From the NCBI RefSeq assembly GCF_051388915.1, contig NZ_JBPKBH010000025.1, positions 86,595-150,594 on the forward strand: 64,000 nt of DNA, in the 5' to 3' direction. Origin of the DNA: Yinghuangia sp051388915 (GTDB lineage: Bacteria > Actinomycetota > Actinomycetes > Streptomycetales > Streptomycetaceae). The translations under genes were made by a program, and so were the position numbers. The notes below the pieces were generated by a model, which had not been told where the DNA came from, did no database searches, and saw nothing but the letters and a program-made list of their open reading frames with translations. Of this stretch, positions 57,263 to 64,000 are shown piece by piece (the first letter of the stretch is position 1; every line of letters starts with the position of its first letter).

Positions 57263-58431
57263 TCAGGGCGTGCGGTCCGCCCAGTCCGTGGTGGGGGCGA
57301 TCGAGTACGCGGCGATCAGCGCGCGGATGAACTCCTTGTCGTGCAGCGGGTCCGACGGCTCGGCGACGTCCATGCCGCGGGCGCGCATGTCGGCCAGGAG
57401 GCGCTCGAAGACGATGTCGTGCGTCAGGTCGTCCGAGTGGTCCATGTTCTTCTTCACCTCGTCGAGGTCCGTGTAGACCTCGGCGTTCCAGTGGACCAGC
57501 AGCCGCATCTCGTTCGGCGCGTGGCGGCGGATGACCTCGCCGTCGGTGCTGATCGCCCAATCGCCGCGGCCCGCGTCGTATTCCATCGTGGAGCGGTGCT
57601 TCATGCCCGGCGTGTCGCGTTCGTCGGGGCGGCCGACGGGGTCGCCGCGGTGGAACATCATCTCGTTCTGCACGACGACCCCCTTGTTCCACAACGGGTG
57701 TTCGAGCCGCTTCGGCTCGCCGAGCGGCCCGTCCGGCCAGTATGTGAAGGTGCCGTTCTCGCCCAGGTACCACCAGGTGATCACCTGCGCCATCTTCACC
57801 ACATGGTCCGTGAACAAGCCCGAACGGCCCATCACGTTCTGAAGCCACACCGGCGAGTTCTCGATGCGCACGCCGCGGAACGTGACCGCGTCGAGGTGCG
57901 ACGAGAGGCCGCTGTGGTGCGGCCCGCACAGGTTGAACAACATCATCGTCGGCCGGGCGTACTGCGCTCCGCCCCAGTAGCTCTTGGCCAGTTCGAGGAA
58001 GCGGGCGTTGTAGAAGCAGTCGTGCAACTCCGGGTAGTAGAGCACCGAGTTCTCCGCGAAGAACCCCCGGAAGTGCGGCGACGCGACGTCGTCGAGCGTG
58101 AAATCGACGCCCTCCGCCGAGCCGCCGTTCGACGTGGCCAGANCAACTCCGGGTAGTAGAGCACCGAGTTCTCCGCGAAGAACCCCCGGAAGTGCGGCGA
58201 CGCGACGTCGTCGAGCGTGAAATCGACGCCCTCCGCCGAGCCGCCGTTCGACGTGGCCAGAAGCTCTTCGATGGTGTCGAAGTGGTGCGCGGCGATCGTC
58301 GGCCACGGCCCGTGCGTCTTGAGCACGTCGAGGATGCGTTCGTGCTGGTCGTCCGAATACACGTCCTGGACGACCCGGGGCGGCCCGGCAGGGCGCAGGA
58401 CTTCGTTGAGGCGCAGTTCATCGACGGTCAT
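57263..58431 (-). CDS. Unrecognised protein, interrupted by a scaffold join (possible non-haem oxygenase-like fold)
   Basis: The gene starts at ATG 58431 (MTVDELRLNEVLRPAG) and ends at 57263. The frame is broken only because 118 bp are written twice around a single N (58025-58142 and 58144-58261). Removing 119 bases restores one 349-residue protein. I do not recognise the family. Features: PTMMLFNLCGPHHSGLSSHLDAVTFRGV with an HxD-like triad, WWYLGENGTFTYWPDGP, VQNEMMFHRGDP and RRHAPNEMRLLVHWNAEVYTDLDE. The HLD plus later His/Arg could suit a cupin-like 2-oxoglutarate or iron oxygenase, but this is a guess. It is convergent with the SnoaL-like gene at 56409. Confidence 0.7.
58025..58261. repeat. 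118-bp duplication around a single N (assembly artefact)
   Basis: 58025-58142 and 58144-58261 are identical, separated by one N at 58143. This is what results when two contigs with overlapping ends are joined without merging the overlap. It falsely frameshifts the gene at 57263-58431. Confidence 0.93.
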
Positions 58432-58597
58432 CAGGTCTCCTCTGGACTGGCCGGCGGCGAGTGCGGGAGCGCGGAAACGCAGCTTCGCGCGGCGGACGTA
58501 TGCGTCGCGGTGCTCGCCGTGTCAGAGACCTTAGTTTACGCCATACATTAAATAATCGCCCCTGGCCGCCCCGCAAAGTTTTCGCGCCCGCCCGGGT

Positions 58598-58719
58598 ATG
58601 CGGACGACATCCGTGCCCAACGAGTCGCGGGGCCGGCGGAGCGCGGGTCCGCGTCACAATGCGGACGACGTCCGTGCGCAACGAGTCGCGGGGTCGGCGG
58701 AGGGCGGGTCCGCGTCACG
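58598..58719. repeat. 61-bp tandem repeat, two copies
   Basis: 58598-58658 and 58659-58719 share ATGCGGACGAC(A/G)TCCGTGC and CGCGGGTCCGCGTCAC-like ends, with about five mismatches. The second copy covers the last codons and stop of the TetR gene at 58715. AT-rich TTTACGCCATACATTAAAT (about 58535-58553), upstream of the gene at 57263, precedes it. Confidence 0.85.
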
Positions 58720-59389
58720 AATCATCGGCCAGTGCTTCGATCGTGGCGATCGTGCTGTCGACCACCACGTCGAAGAGGCGGTCGAGCGCACGCGGCAGGT
58801 TGTCGAGTACGGGTCCGACACGACGGCGGTCCTGGTCGTCCGCTTGCGAGAGTGCGTCGCCCATGACGGTCCGAAGTTCACCTGCCGGTGCCCGCCGGGA
58901 AGCCAGGGCCGCCTGTCCCACAACGGTCGTGCCGATCAGGGCGATTGCCCGTGCCTGTTCCTCGTCGTCGAGCGCGAGCGGCTCCAGGACCTCGGTCAGC
59001 AGGATGAACGACGGCAGCCATGCCGAGTCGCGGGTGGCCGCGATGAAGGGGAGCAACTGCGGGTAGCACAGCAGACTTTCCATGCCGAAGACCATCCACG
59101 CCCGCAACCTCACCTGCCAGGTGGGGCCTTCGAGCACCGTGGCCTTGGACGCCAGCCCGCGTGCCACCTCGTCGGCGACCGCACGGAGGAGGTCGTCGCG
59201 CTCCGGAAAGTACCGGTACAGCGCTCCGGGCGCCGCGTTCACCGCGTCGGACACCCGTCTCAGGGTCAGCGGAGCCCGCGGGTCCGCGTGCACCAAGGCC
59301 ACGGCGGCGTCGACAATCTGGCCGCGGCTGAGCTGCGGCGGCCTGCCGCGACGGCCGCGCGTCGCCACGCCGTGTACGTGTTCGCTCAT
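58715..59389 (-). CDS. TetR-family regulator, paralogue of 54684
   Basis: A 224-residue regulator. It is collinear with the one at 54684: GRRGRPPQLSRGQIVDAAVALVHADPRAPLTLRRVSDAVNAAPGALYRYFPERDDLLRAVADEV (helix-turn-helix), LRAWMVFGMESLLCYPQLLPFIAATRDSAWLPSFILLTEVLEPLALDDEEQARAIALIGTTVVGQAALASRR. The basic tail of the other copy is missing. Of two adjacent ATGs, 59389 has the better spacing (4 bases) from AGGGA. Last gene of the esterase operon starting at 61863. Close similarity suggests the two regulators respond to related ligands or sites. Confidence 0.9.
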   Translation of the reverse strand: MSEHVHGVATRGRRGRPPQLSRGQIVDAAVALVHADPRAPLTLRRVSDAVNAAPGALYRYFPERDDLLRAVADEVARGLASKATVLEGPTWQVRLRAWMVFGMESLLCYPQLLPFIAATRDSAWLPSFILLTEVLEPLALDDEEQARAIALIGTTVVGQAALASRRAPAGELRTVMGDALSQADDQDRRRVGPVLDNLPRALDRLFDVVVDSTIATIEALADDS

Positions 59390-59485
59390 CATGTCCCTGT
59401 CGCTGCCGGCCCGCGGTGCCTGGGCGGATGGGCGAGCGACCCGTGCCCGCGGATGCGCACGCCGCGGACACGGGACCGCCGCATT

Positions 59486-60268
59486 TCAGTGGAACAGCAT
59501 CGGCTTTTCCGGGCGGGGTGACGCGGCCGGTCCCGCGGCCATGCCGCCGTCGACGGCGTAGTCGGCGCCGGTGATGTACGAGGCGCCGGGGGACGCGAGG
59601 AAGGCGGCCATGTGGGCGATCTCGTCGACTTCGCCGGCGCGCCCCAGGGGAAGTCGTGCGAAGCGGGCGTCCTCCTCGGCTCCGCAGCGGTCCCCGGGCA
59701 GCATCGCCGTGCGGATGGGCCCCGGCACCAGGGCGTTGACCCGGATCCCGTCGGGTCCGAGTTCGATCGCCGCGGTGCGGGTGAGCCCGCGGACGCCCCA
59801 CTTCGACGCCGAGTACGCCGACGCCCATGCCTGGCCGAAGACCCCGCTGGACGAGGCGATGTTGACGATGGCCCCGCCACCTGCCACGCGCATCGCGGGC
59901 ACGACGGCGCGGATGCCGAGGAAGGTGCCGACGAGGTTGATGTCGAGGATGCGCCGGAACGCCTCCGAGGTCTCGTCCTCCAGCGCCACGATGCGCATCG
60001 CCGCCGCGTTGTTGACCAGCACGCCCAGGCTTCCGAAGCGACTGACGGTCGCGTCGACGGCGGCGGCCCAGTCCTTCTCGTCGCTGACGTCGTGCCGGAT
60101 GTGGGCCGCGTTCTCGCCGATATCGGCGGCAACCCGGGCGACGGCGTCTTCCTGCACGTCGGTGAGCATGACCCGCGCACCGCACGCGGCGAACAGCCTT
60201 GCCTCGGCGGCACCCTGCCCTTGCGCGGCGCCGGTGATCAGGGCCACGCACCCGTTGAGGTCGTACAC
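59486..60268 (-). CDS. Short-chain dehydrogenase/reductase (classical SDR)
   Basis: A 260-residue classical SDR: TGAAQGQGAAEARLFAACGARVMLTDVQ (cofactor motif and acidic residue for NAD), NNAAAMRIV in place of NNAG, Ser in NIASSSGVFG, Tyr-x3-Lys in AYSASKWG, and VNALVPGPIRTAM. GTG 60268 follows GAAGGAG by 6 bases. It lies in the operon of the esterase and VOC-like protein, divergent from the Baeyer-Villiger monooxygenase. A role in oxidising an alcohol to the ketone used by the monooxygenase is a sensible inference. Confidence 0.92.
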   Translation of the reverse strand: MYDLNGCVALITGAAQGQGAAEARLFAACGARVMLTDVQEDAVARVAADIGENAAHIRHDVSDEKDWAAAVDATVSRFGSLGVLVNNAAAMRIVALEDETSEAFRRILDINLVGTFLGIRAVVPAMRVAGGGAIVNIASSSGVFGQAWASAYSASKWGVRGLTRTAAIELGPDGIRVNALVPGPIRTAMLPGDRCGAEEDARFARLPLGRAGEVDEIAHMAAFLASPGASYITGADYAVDGGMAAGPAASPRPEKPMLFH

Positions 60269-60334
60269 GTGCTTCTCCTTCGTTGCGACGCCGTGCGCGG
60301 TGCGACAAGGCCCGCAGGCAGGGGGCAGTGCCGG

Positions 60335-60904
60335 CTACTTCGGGACGTGCCACTGGAGTTCGATGTGCTGCCCGAGCGTGACCAGTCCGCAGGCCAGGAC
60401 ATCGGTGTGCACGAAGACCTGCATCATCGTGTCGGTGGCGGCGTCCGGATCCTCGGGGCGGAACACCCCGGACACCGCAATGCGCCCGGCCAGTTCAGGA
60501 TCGTGCTCACCGGCCGCCTCGATGGCTGCCACCGCCTGCTCCAGCGCTTCGCGCGACGCAAGCCGCATGCCGAAGTGGTAGGAGTACTGCGGCTGTTGAC
60601 GCAACCGTGCGGTCCAGGCGGCGGAAGTCGCGGCGAAGCCGCTGTCCGACTCGATCCGTGCGTTCAGGGCGGTTTCGAACGCCCACTGCTCGGGGGTGAC
60701 CTCCGAGGCGTACAGGACGTTCGTCGTGTAACTGTCCTCGTTCGGCTCGACACGGGCGGTGAACCAGTGGCCGCCGCGGTCGATCACCTGGCAGCCCAGC
60801 AATTGCAACACGCGGGCGGCAAGGGCGCGTTCGCCCGGCCGGTGGACGAGCTCGGCATGGGTGATGCGGCGGTCGACCGCAGGGGCGGGCACGGCGTCGG
60901 TCAT
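60335..60904 (-). CDS. VOC/glyoxalase-like protein of unknown function
   Basis: A 189-residue protein. Two halves with beta-alpha-beta character can be seen: ITHAELVHRPGERALAARVLQLLGCQVIDRGGHWF (about 14-48) and YSYHFGMRLASREALEQAVAAIEAAGEHDPELAGRIAVSGVFRPEDPD, with VFVHTDVLACGLVTLGQHIELQW at the end. Possible metal ligands (His16, His109, Glu near the end) fit the vicinal-oxygen-chelate layout. The assignment is tentative. ATG 60904 overlaps the esterase stop (ATGA), so it is a real operon member. Confidence 0.65.
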   Translation of the reverse strand: MTDAVPAPAVDRRITHAELVHRPGERALAARVLQLLGCQVIDRGGHWFTARVEPNEDSYTTNVLYASEVTPEQWAFETALNARIESDSGFAATSAAWTARLRQQPQYSYHFGMRLASREALEQAVAAIEAAGEHDPELAGRIAVSGVFRPEDPDAATDTMMQVFVHTDVLACGLVTLGQHIELQWHVPK

Positions 60905-61863
60905 CGGGACCCCTCACCGGTGGCCGTGCGCAACGCACCGCAGGCGTGGTCAAGCGCCGTGGACGAGGCCGGCACCTTGGCGTAGTAGGACAGGAAGCCG
61001 TGCGAGGTTCCGGCGACCTCCAGTACCTCCACCGAACCGCCCGCCGCGTTGACCTTCTCCGCGTACGCATGGATGTCGTCGCGGTTGAGGTCGTATTGCG
61101 GGGCGACGATGAGCGCGGGAGGGAGCCCGGTGAAGTCCTCGGCGTACATCGGCGAGAGGTACGGGTCGCGCAGGTCCGCGTCGCCCGCGTACGTGCGCCA
61201 CATCGACTGCGACGCGGCGCGGTTCACCATGGGTGCGTCCGCGTTCTCGACCGTCGAGGGACGCTCGGAAAGGGCGTCGAGTCCGGGATAGGCCAGCAGC
61301 TGGAAGGCGAACCTCGGACCGCCCCGGTCCCGGGCGATCAACCCGGCGACCGCGGCCAGGTTGCCGCCCGCGCTGTCCCCGCCGACCGCGACCCGGTCGG
61401 GATCGACGCCGAGTTCGCCGGCGTGCTCCACCACCCACACCGCCGCCGCGTAGAAGTCCTCGGCCGCGGCGGGGAAGACGTGCTCGGGGGCGAGCCGGTA
61501 CTCCACCGAGACGACGGCGCACCCGCTGCGGTTGGCGATCTCGCGGCACAGTCCGTCGTGCGTCTCGATGCTGCACAGGGACCAGCCGCCGCCGTGCGCG
61601 AAGACGAGCGCGGGCAGTTTCTCCCCCGCGGTGGGGTAGTAGACGCGTACCGGCACCTCGCCCGCCGGCCCGGGAACGGCGCGGTCCACGACGCGGTGGA
61701 CCTCCGGGCGGGGCTGGAGGGCCGCTCCGGCCACCGTGCGCTTGCGGATGGCGTCGACGGACTCCGGGGTGACCGCCGGAAGGGGCGGCACGACCGCCAT
61801 GATCGCCGCGAGCTCGGGCACCAGGGCGTAGCGCCCGGTGTCAACGTTTGCGTCCTGCACCAC
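60901..61863 (-). CDS. Alpha/beta hydrolase (HSL-type esterase)
   Basis: A 320-residue HSL-family carboxylesterase. The oxyanion motif is HGGG in LVFAHGGGWSLC, the nucleophile Ser is in GDSAGGNLAAVAG, the acid in APQYDLNRDD and the His in AGTSHGFLSYY. No signal peptide. Several GTGs lie in a row; 61863 has GGAGG 7 bases upstream, while 61866 or 61887 are possible. Divergent from the Baeyer-Villiger monooxygenase, whose ester or lactone product it most likely hydrolyses. It is followed by the VOC-like gene (ATGA overlap). Confidence 0.9.
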   Translation of the reverse strand: MVQDANVDTGRYALVPELAAIMAVVPPLPAVTPESVDAIRKRTVAGAALQPRPEVHRVVDRAVPGPAGEVPVRVYYPTAGEKLPALVFAHGGGWSLCSIETHDGLCREIANRSGCAVVSVEYRLAPEHVFPAAAEDFYAAAVWVVEHAGELGVDPDRVAVGGDSAGGNLAAVAGLIARDRGGPRFAFQLLAYPGLDALSERPSTVENADAPMVNRAASQSMWRTYAGDADLRDPYLSPMYAEDFTGLPPALIVAPQYDLNRDDIHAYAEKVNAAGGSVEVLEVAGTSHGFLSYYAKVPASSTALDHACGALRTATGEGSR

Positions 61864-61896
61864 CACGACTCCTCCGACAGTGGACACCTAATCCAT

Positions 61897-61908
61897 GCGT
61901 TATGCATA
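61897..61908. promoter_or_regulatory. GCGTTATGCATA operator-like site
   Basis: GCGTTATGCATA, 11 of 12 identical to 54530-54541, in the 94-bp region between the divergent esterase and monooxygenase starts (50 bp before ATG 61958). It could link this operon with the CoA-transferase group at 53-54 kb. Confidence 0.45.
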
Positions 61909-61957
61909 GTGTCACTCACTAGACGCTCTGTCTATTTCGTGGCTACGGAGACTTCCC

Positions 61958-63934
61958 ATGAACGACTCCCCCGTGTTCGTCCACCATCGCCCGGTCGCGC
62001 GGGATCTTCCCTTGACCGGGGACGGGTTCGACGCGGCGTCGGTACGCGCCCAGCTCGCCGACGCCGACCCCCGCACCTTGCTGATGTCCCTCACCCACAT
62101 CACCCGGGACGCCTCGTACCTGGAACGGTTCGCCGCGGTGTGCGACCCGGCCAACGCGGAAACCGGCGCGGAACCCGCGGCGGACGAGATACGCGACCTG
62201 CTCGCCGGGGTCCTGACGTCCCACACCCCGACCGAACACGGCCCGCTCTCCAACGAGTTCTTCCAGCAGATGGCCTCGGCCTACGTATATGAGCCGGTCG
62301 ACGAGGAGTTCATCCCGCTGCTGCTGGACCAGTGCGGCTTCACCAAGCTCGAACCGGCCGCCGCCGCTCCGACCGACCCTGCCGCGACTCCCGCAGCGAC
62401 TCCCGTCGAGTCCCCGCGTTCCCCGGCCGACATGCACGTCGTCGTGATCGGCGCCGGCCTGTCCGGCATCTGCGCGGGCGTCAAGCTCGGCGAGGCCGGA
62501 TACAGCTACCGCATCTACGACCGCAACAAGGACGTCGGCGGCACCTGGCTCACCAACACCTACCCCGGCGTCGGCGTCGACACCCCGAGCCACTTCTACT
62601 CCTACTCCTTCGAAGTCAACCCGGACTGGCCCGAGTTCTACTCCAAGGGCGAGTACGTCCTGGACTACCTGCGCCGCTGCACCGACGGCTACGGCGTCCG
62701 CGACCGCATCACCTTCGAGACCGAGGTCGTCTCCTGCACCTACCACGACGCCGAGGCGCGCTGGGCGGTGACGACCCGCGGCCCGGACGGAACCGAGCAG
62801 ACGGAGTGGGCCGACGCCGTGGTCAGCGCCATCGGCGTCTTCCAGGGACCGATACGACCCGACCTGCCGGGCCTCGCGGACTTCGCGGGCACCGTCGTGC
62901 ACACTGCCGAATGGGACAACTCCCTCGACCTGACCGGCCGACGGGTCGCGATGATGGGCACCGGAGCAAGTGCCATGCAGGTCGGCCCGGCCATCGTCGA
63001 CGACGTCGCGGCCCTGACGGTCTTCCAGCGCACGCCCTCGTGGATCATGCCGCCCCGCAAGGACGACCTGACCGTGCCTCCGGGCACCCAGTGGGCGATG
63101 CGCCATGTGCCGTACTACGGCGAGTGGTTCCGCTTCTTCACCTACTGGTTCGCCTCGGACGGCAACTTCGTCCGCGTGGTCGTGGACCCCGACTGGCACA
63201 TGCCCGAGGTGTCGGTCTCGCAGAAGAGCGAGGACCTGCGGCAATGGCTCCTGGCGTACGCCCGCGAAGCGCTCGCCGACCGTCCGGACCTGCTGGCCAA
63301 GGCGATCCCGGACTACCCACCGTTCGGCAAGCGCATCCTCCGCGACAGCCACTGGTACCGCATGCTCAAGCGCGACCACGTCGAGCTGATCACCGACACC
63401 ATCACGCACATCACCCCGAACGGGGTGGCGACGGCCGACGGTCGCGAGACAGCGGCGGACGTGCTGATCCTCGCCACCGGCTACCAGGTCCTGCCGATGC
63501 TGGACAAGATCGCGATCACCGGACGGGACGGCACCGCCCTGACCGACGTGTGGGGAACCGACGACCCGCGCGCCCATCTGGGGACCACGGTCCCCGGATT
63601 CCCCAACCTGTTCGTGCTCGCGGGCCCGAACAGCGCCCCCAACCACGGCGCGGGTGTCAACATCCTGGCGGAGAGCCAGATCCACTACGTCATCGGCTGC
63701 CTCGACCTGCTCCGCGAGCGGGGCGCCCGCAGCATCGAGCCCCGGCAGGACGTCCACGACGCCTACAACGCCGAGGTAGACGAGGCCCTCGAAGGCCGCG
63801 TCTGGAGCCACCCCAGCGTCAGCAGCTACTACCGCAACAGCACAGGACGCGTCGTGGTGTCCTGCCCGTGGCGGCTCGTCGACTACTGGACGATGCTCCG
63901 CCACCCGGACCCGGCCGAATACGTCTTCCGCTGA
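61958..63934 (+). CDS. Flavin-binding Baeyer-Villiger monooxygenase
   Basis: A 658-residue type I BVMO. An N-terminal extension of about 155 residues precedes the FAD motif VVVIGAGLSGICAG (about residue 162). The BVMO fingerprint FxGxxxHTxxW is present as FAGTVVHTAEW (about residues 309-319). The NADPH motif MMGTGASAMQ (about 332) and the late ATGYQVLPML follow. The extension resembles that of 4-hydroxyacetophenone monooxygenase-type enzymes. The reaction inserts oxygen next to a ketone to give an ester or lactone using NADPH and O2. ATG 61958 follows GGAG. Divergent from the esterase operon, forming a classical ketone-degradation pair. It is complete, ending 66 bp before the window edge. Confidence 0.95.
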   Translation: MNDSPVFVHHRPVARDLPLTGDGFDAASVRAQLADADPRTLLMSLTHITRDASYLERFAAVCDPANAETGAEPAADEIRDLLAGVLTSHTPTEHGPLSNEFFQQMASAYVYEPVDEEFIPLLLDQCGFTKLEPAAAAPTDPAATPAATPVESPRSPADMHVVVIGAGLSGICAGVKLGEAGYSYRIYDRNKDVGGTWLTNTYPGVGVDTPSHFYSYSFEVNPDWPEFYSKGEYVLDYLRRCTDGYGVRDRITFETEVVSCTYHDAEARWAVTTRGPDGTEQTEWADAVVSAIGVFQGPIRPDLPGLADFAGTVVHTAEWDNSLDLTGRRVAMMGTGASAMQVGPAIVDDVAALTVFQRTPSWIMPPRKDDLTVPPGTQWAMRHVPYYGEWFRFFTYWFASDGNFVRVVVDPDWHMPEVSVSQKSEDLRQWLLAYAREALADRPDLLAKAIPDYPPFGKRILRDSHWYRMLKRDHVELITDTITHITPNGVATADGRETAADVLILATGYQVLPMLDKIAITGRDGTALTDVWGTDDPRAHLGTTVPGFPNLFVLAGPNSAPNHGAGVNILAESQIHYVIGCLDLLRERGARSIEPRQDVHDAYNAEVDEALEGRVWSHPSVSSYYRNSTGRVVVSCPWRLVDYWTMLRHPDPAEYVFR

Positions 63935-64000
63935 CAGTTCTTCGGTCCTGCCCATCCGGCCTCGTGACCTGTCCTCGCCGGTCCGCCGCGGTGCCGTCTC

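Noticed and set aside
57263..58431. Genuine frameshift or pseudogene
   Set aside because: The shift is fully explained by the 118-bp duplicated block around the single N.
2395..64000. Secondary-metabolite biosynthetic cluster
   Set aside because: No PKS, NRPS, terpene synthase or similar core enzyme; SnoaL-like proteins, the glycosyltransferase and the thiolase fold alone do not support it.
1..64000. tRNA, rRNA, insertion sequence, phage attachment site or replication origin
   Set aside because: No cloverleaf, rRNA-like, transposase, terminal inverted repeat, integrase or DnaA-box cluster was recognised by eye; small RNAs cannot be excluded.

Overview
The window is about 72% GC, with GTG/TTG starts, GGAGG-type ribosome sites and dense stop/start overlaps. 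It reads as a chromosomal contig from a high-GC actinomycete (Streptomycetales-like or a related filamentous group). It is a scaffold rather than finished sequence: a run of N (42682-42799) and a single N (58143) mark contig joins, and the second has left a 118-bp duplication that breaks a gene.

Left edge (1-2350): a regulatory block. It holds a multi-HAMP soluble histidine kinase (5' part only), an anti-sigma-type ATPase and a STAS anti-anti-sigma protein.

2.4-25.6 kb: a dense catabolic region arranged around divergent promoters. It encodes family III (CaiB/BaiF) CoA-transferases, three related PF04909 amidohydrolases, a Cys-less thiolase-like protein with a DUF35 partner and a crotonase (retro-aldolase-like set), and a long minus-strand series. 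That series is 2-oxoglutarate dioxygenase, amidohydrolase, ThDP-dependent lyase, aldehyde dehydrogenase, AMP-forming CoA ligase, CoA-transferase and LDH2-type dehydrogenase. Two separate half-size acyl-CoA dehydrogenases and one fused double one follow. I infer CoA-dependent breakdown of a bulky branched or polycyclic acid (steroid- or terpenoid-like), possibly with an alpha-oxidation-like one-carbon shortening step.

26-34 kb: a GntR/FCD regulator, a lipoprotein solute-binding protein, an F420/FMN luciferase-like oxidoreductase, a SnoaL-fold protein, a second CoA ligase and an unusual fusion of a 3-hydroxyisobutyrate-dehydrogenase-like enzyme to a carboxymuconolactone-decarboxylase-like domain. 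32.5-35.1 kb is a degraded stretch with several gene remnants.

35-40.7 kb: a TetR plus glycosyltransferase pair, a Tat-exported FAD oxidase, and a TauD-like dioxygenase with its TetR regulator.

41-49.6 kb: a second lipoprotein solute-binding protein paralogous to the first, then a minus-strand operon (zinc alcohol dehydrogenase, crotonase, two acyl-CoA dehydrogenases, luciferase-like oxidoreductase) facing a divergent aldehyde dehydrogenase.

49.6-63.9 kb: GntR and three TetR regulators, a fourth amidohydrolase, SnoaL-fold proteins, two SDRs, a CoA-transferase, an unrecognised protein broken by the scaffold join, an HSL-type esterase, and a Baeyer-Villiger monooxygenase whose pairing with the esterase suggests ketone-to-ester-to-acid conversion.

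The most striking non-coding signal is a set of AT-rich islands of the form GTA-N5/7-TAC (the exact 11-mer GTATAAAGTAC occurs three times). They lie 28-155 bp upstream of most catabolic operons between 7.5 and 48 kb. A second family, GCGTA-N5-TACGC, lies in front of genes from 40.8 to 56.3 kb. Together these suggest that the scattered operons form one or two regulons. No rRNA, tRNA, CRISPR array, insertion sequence or phage gene was recognised.
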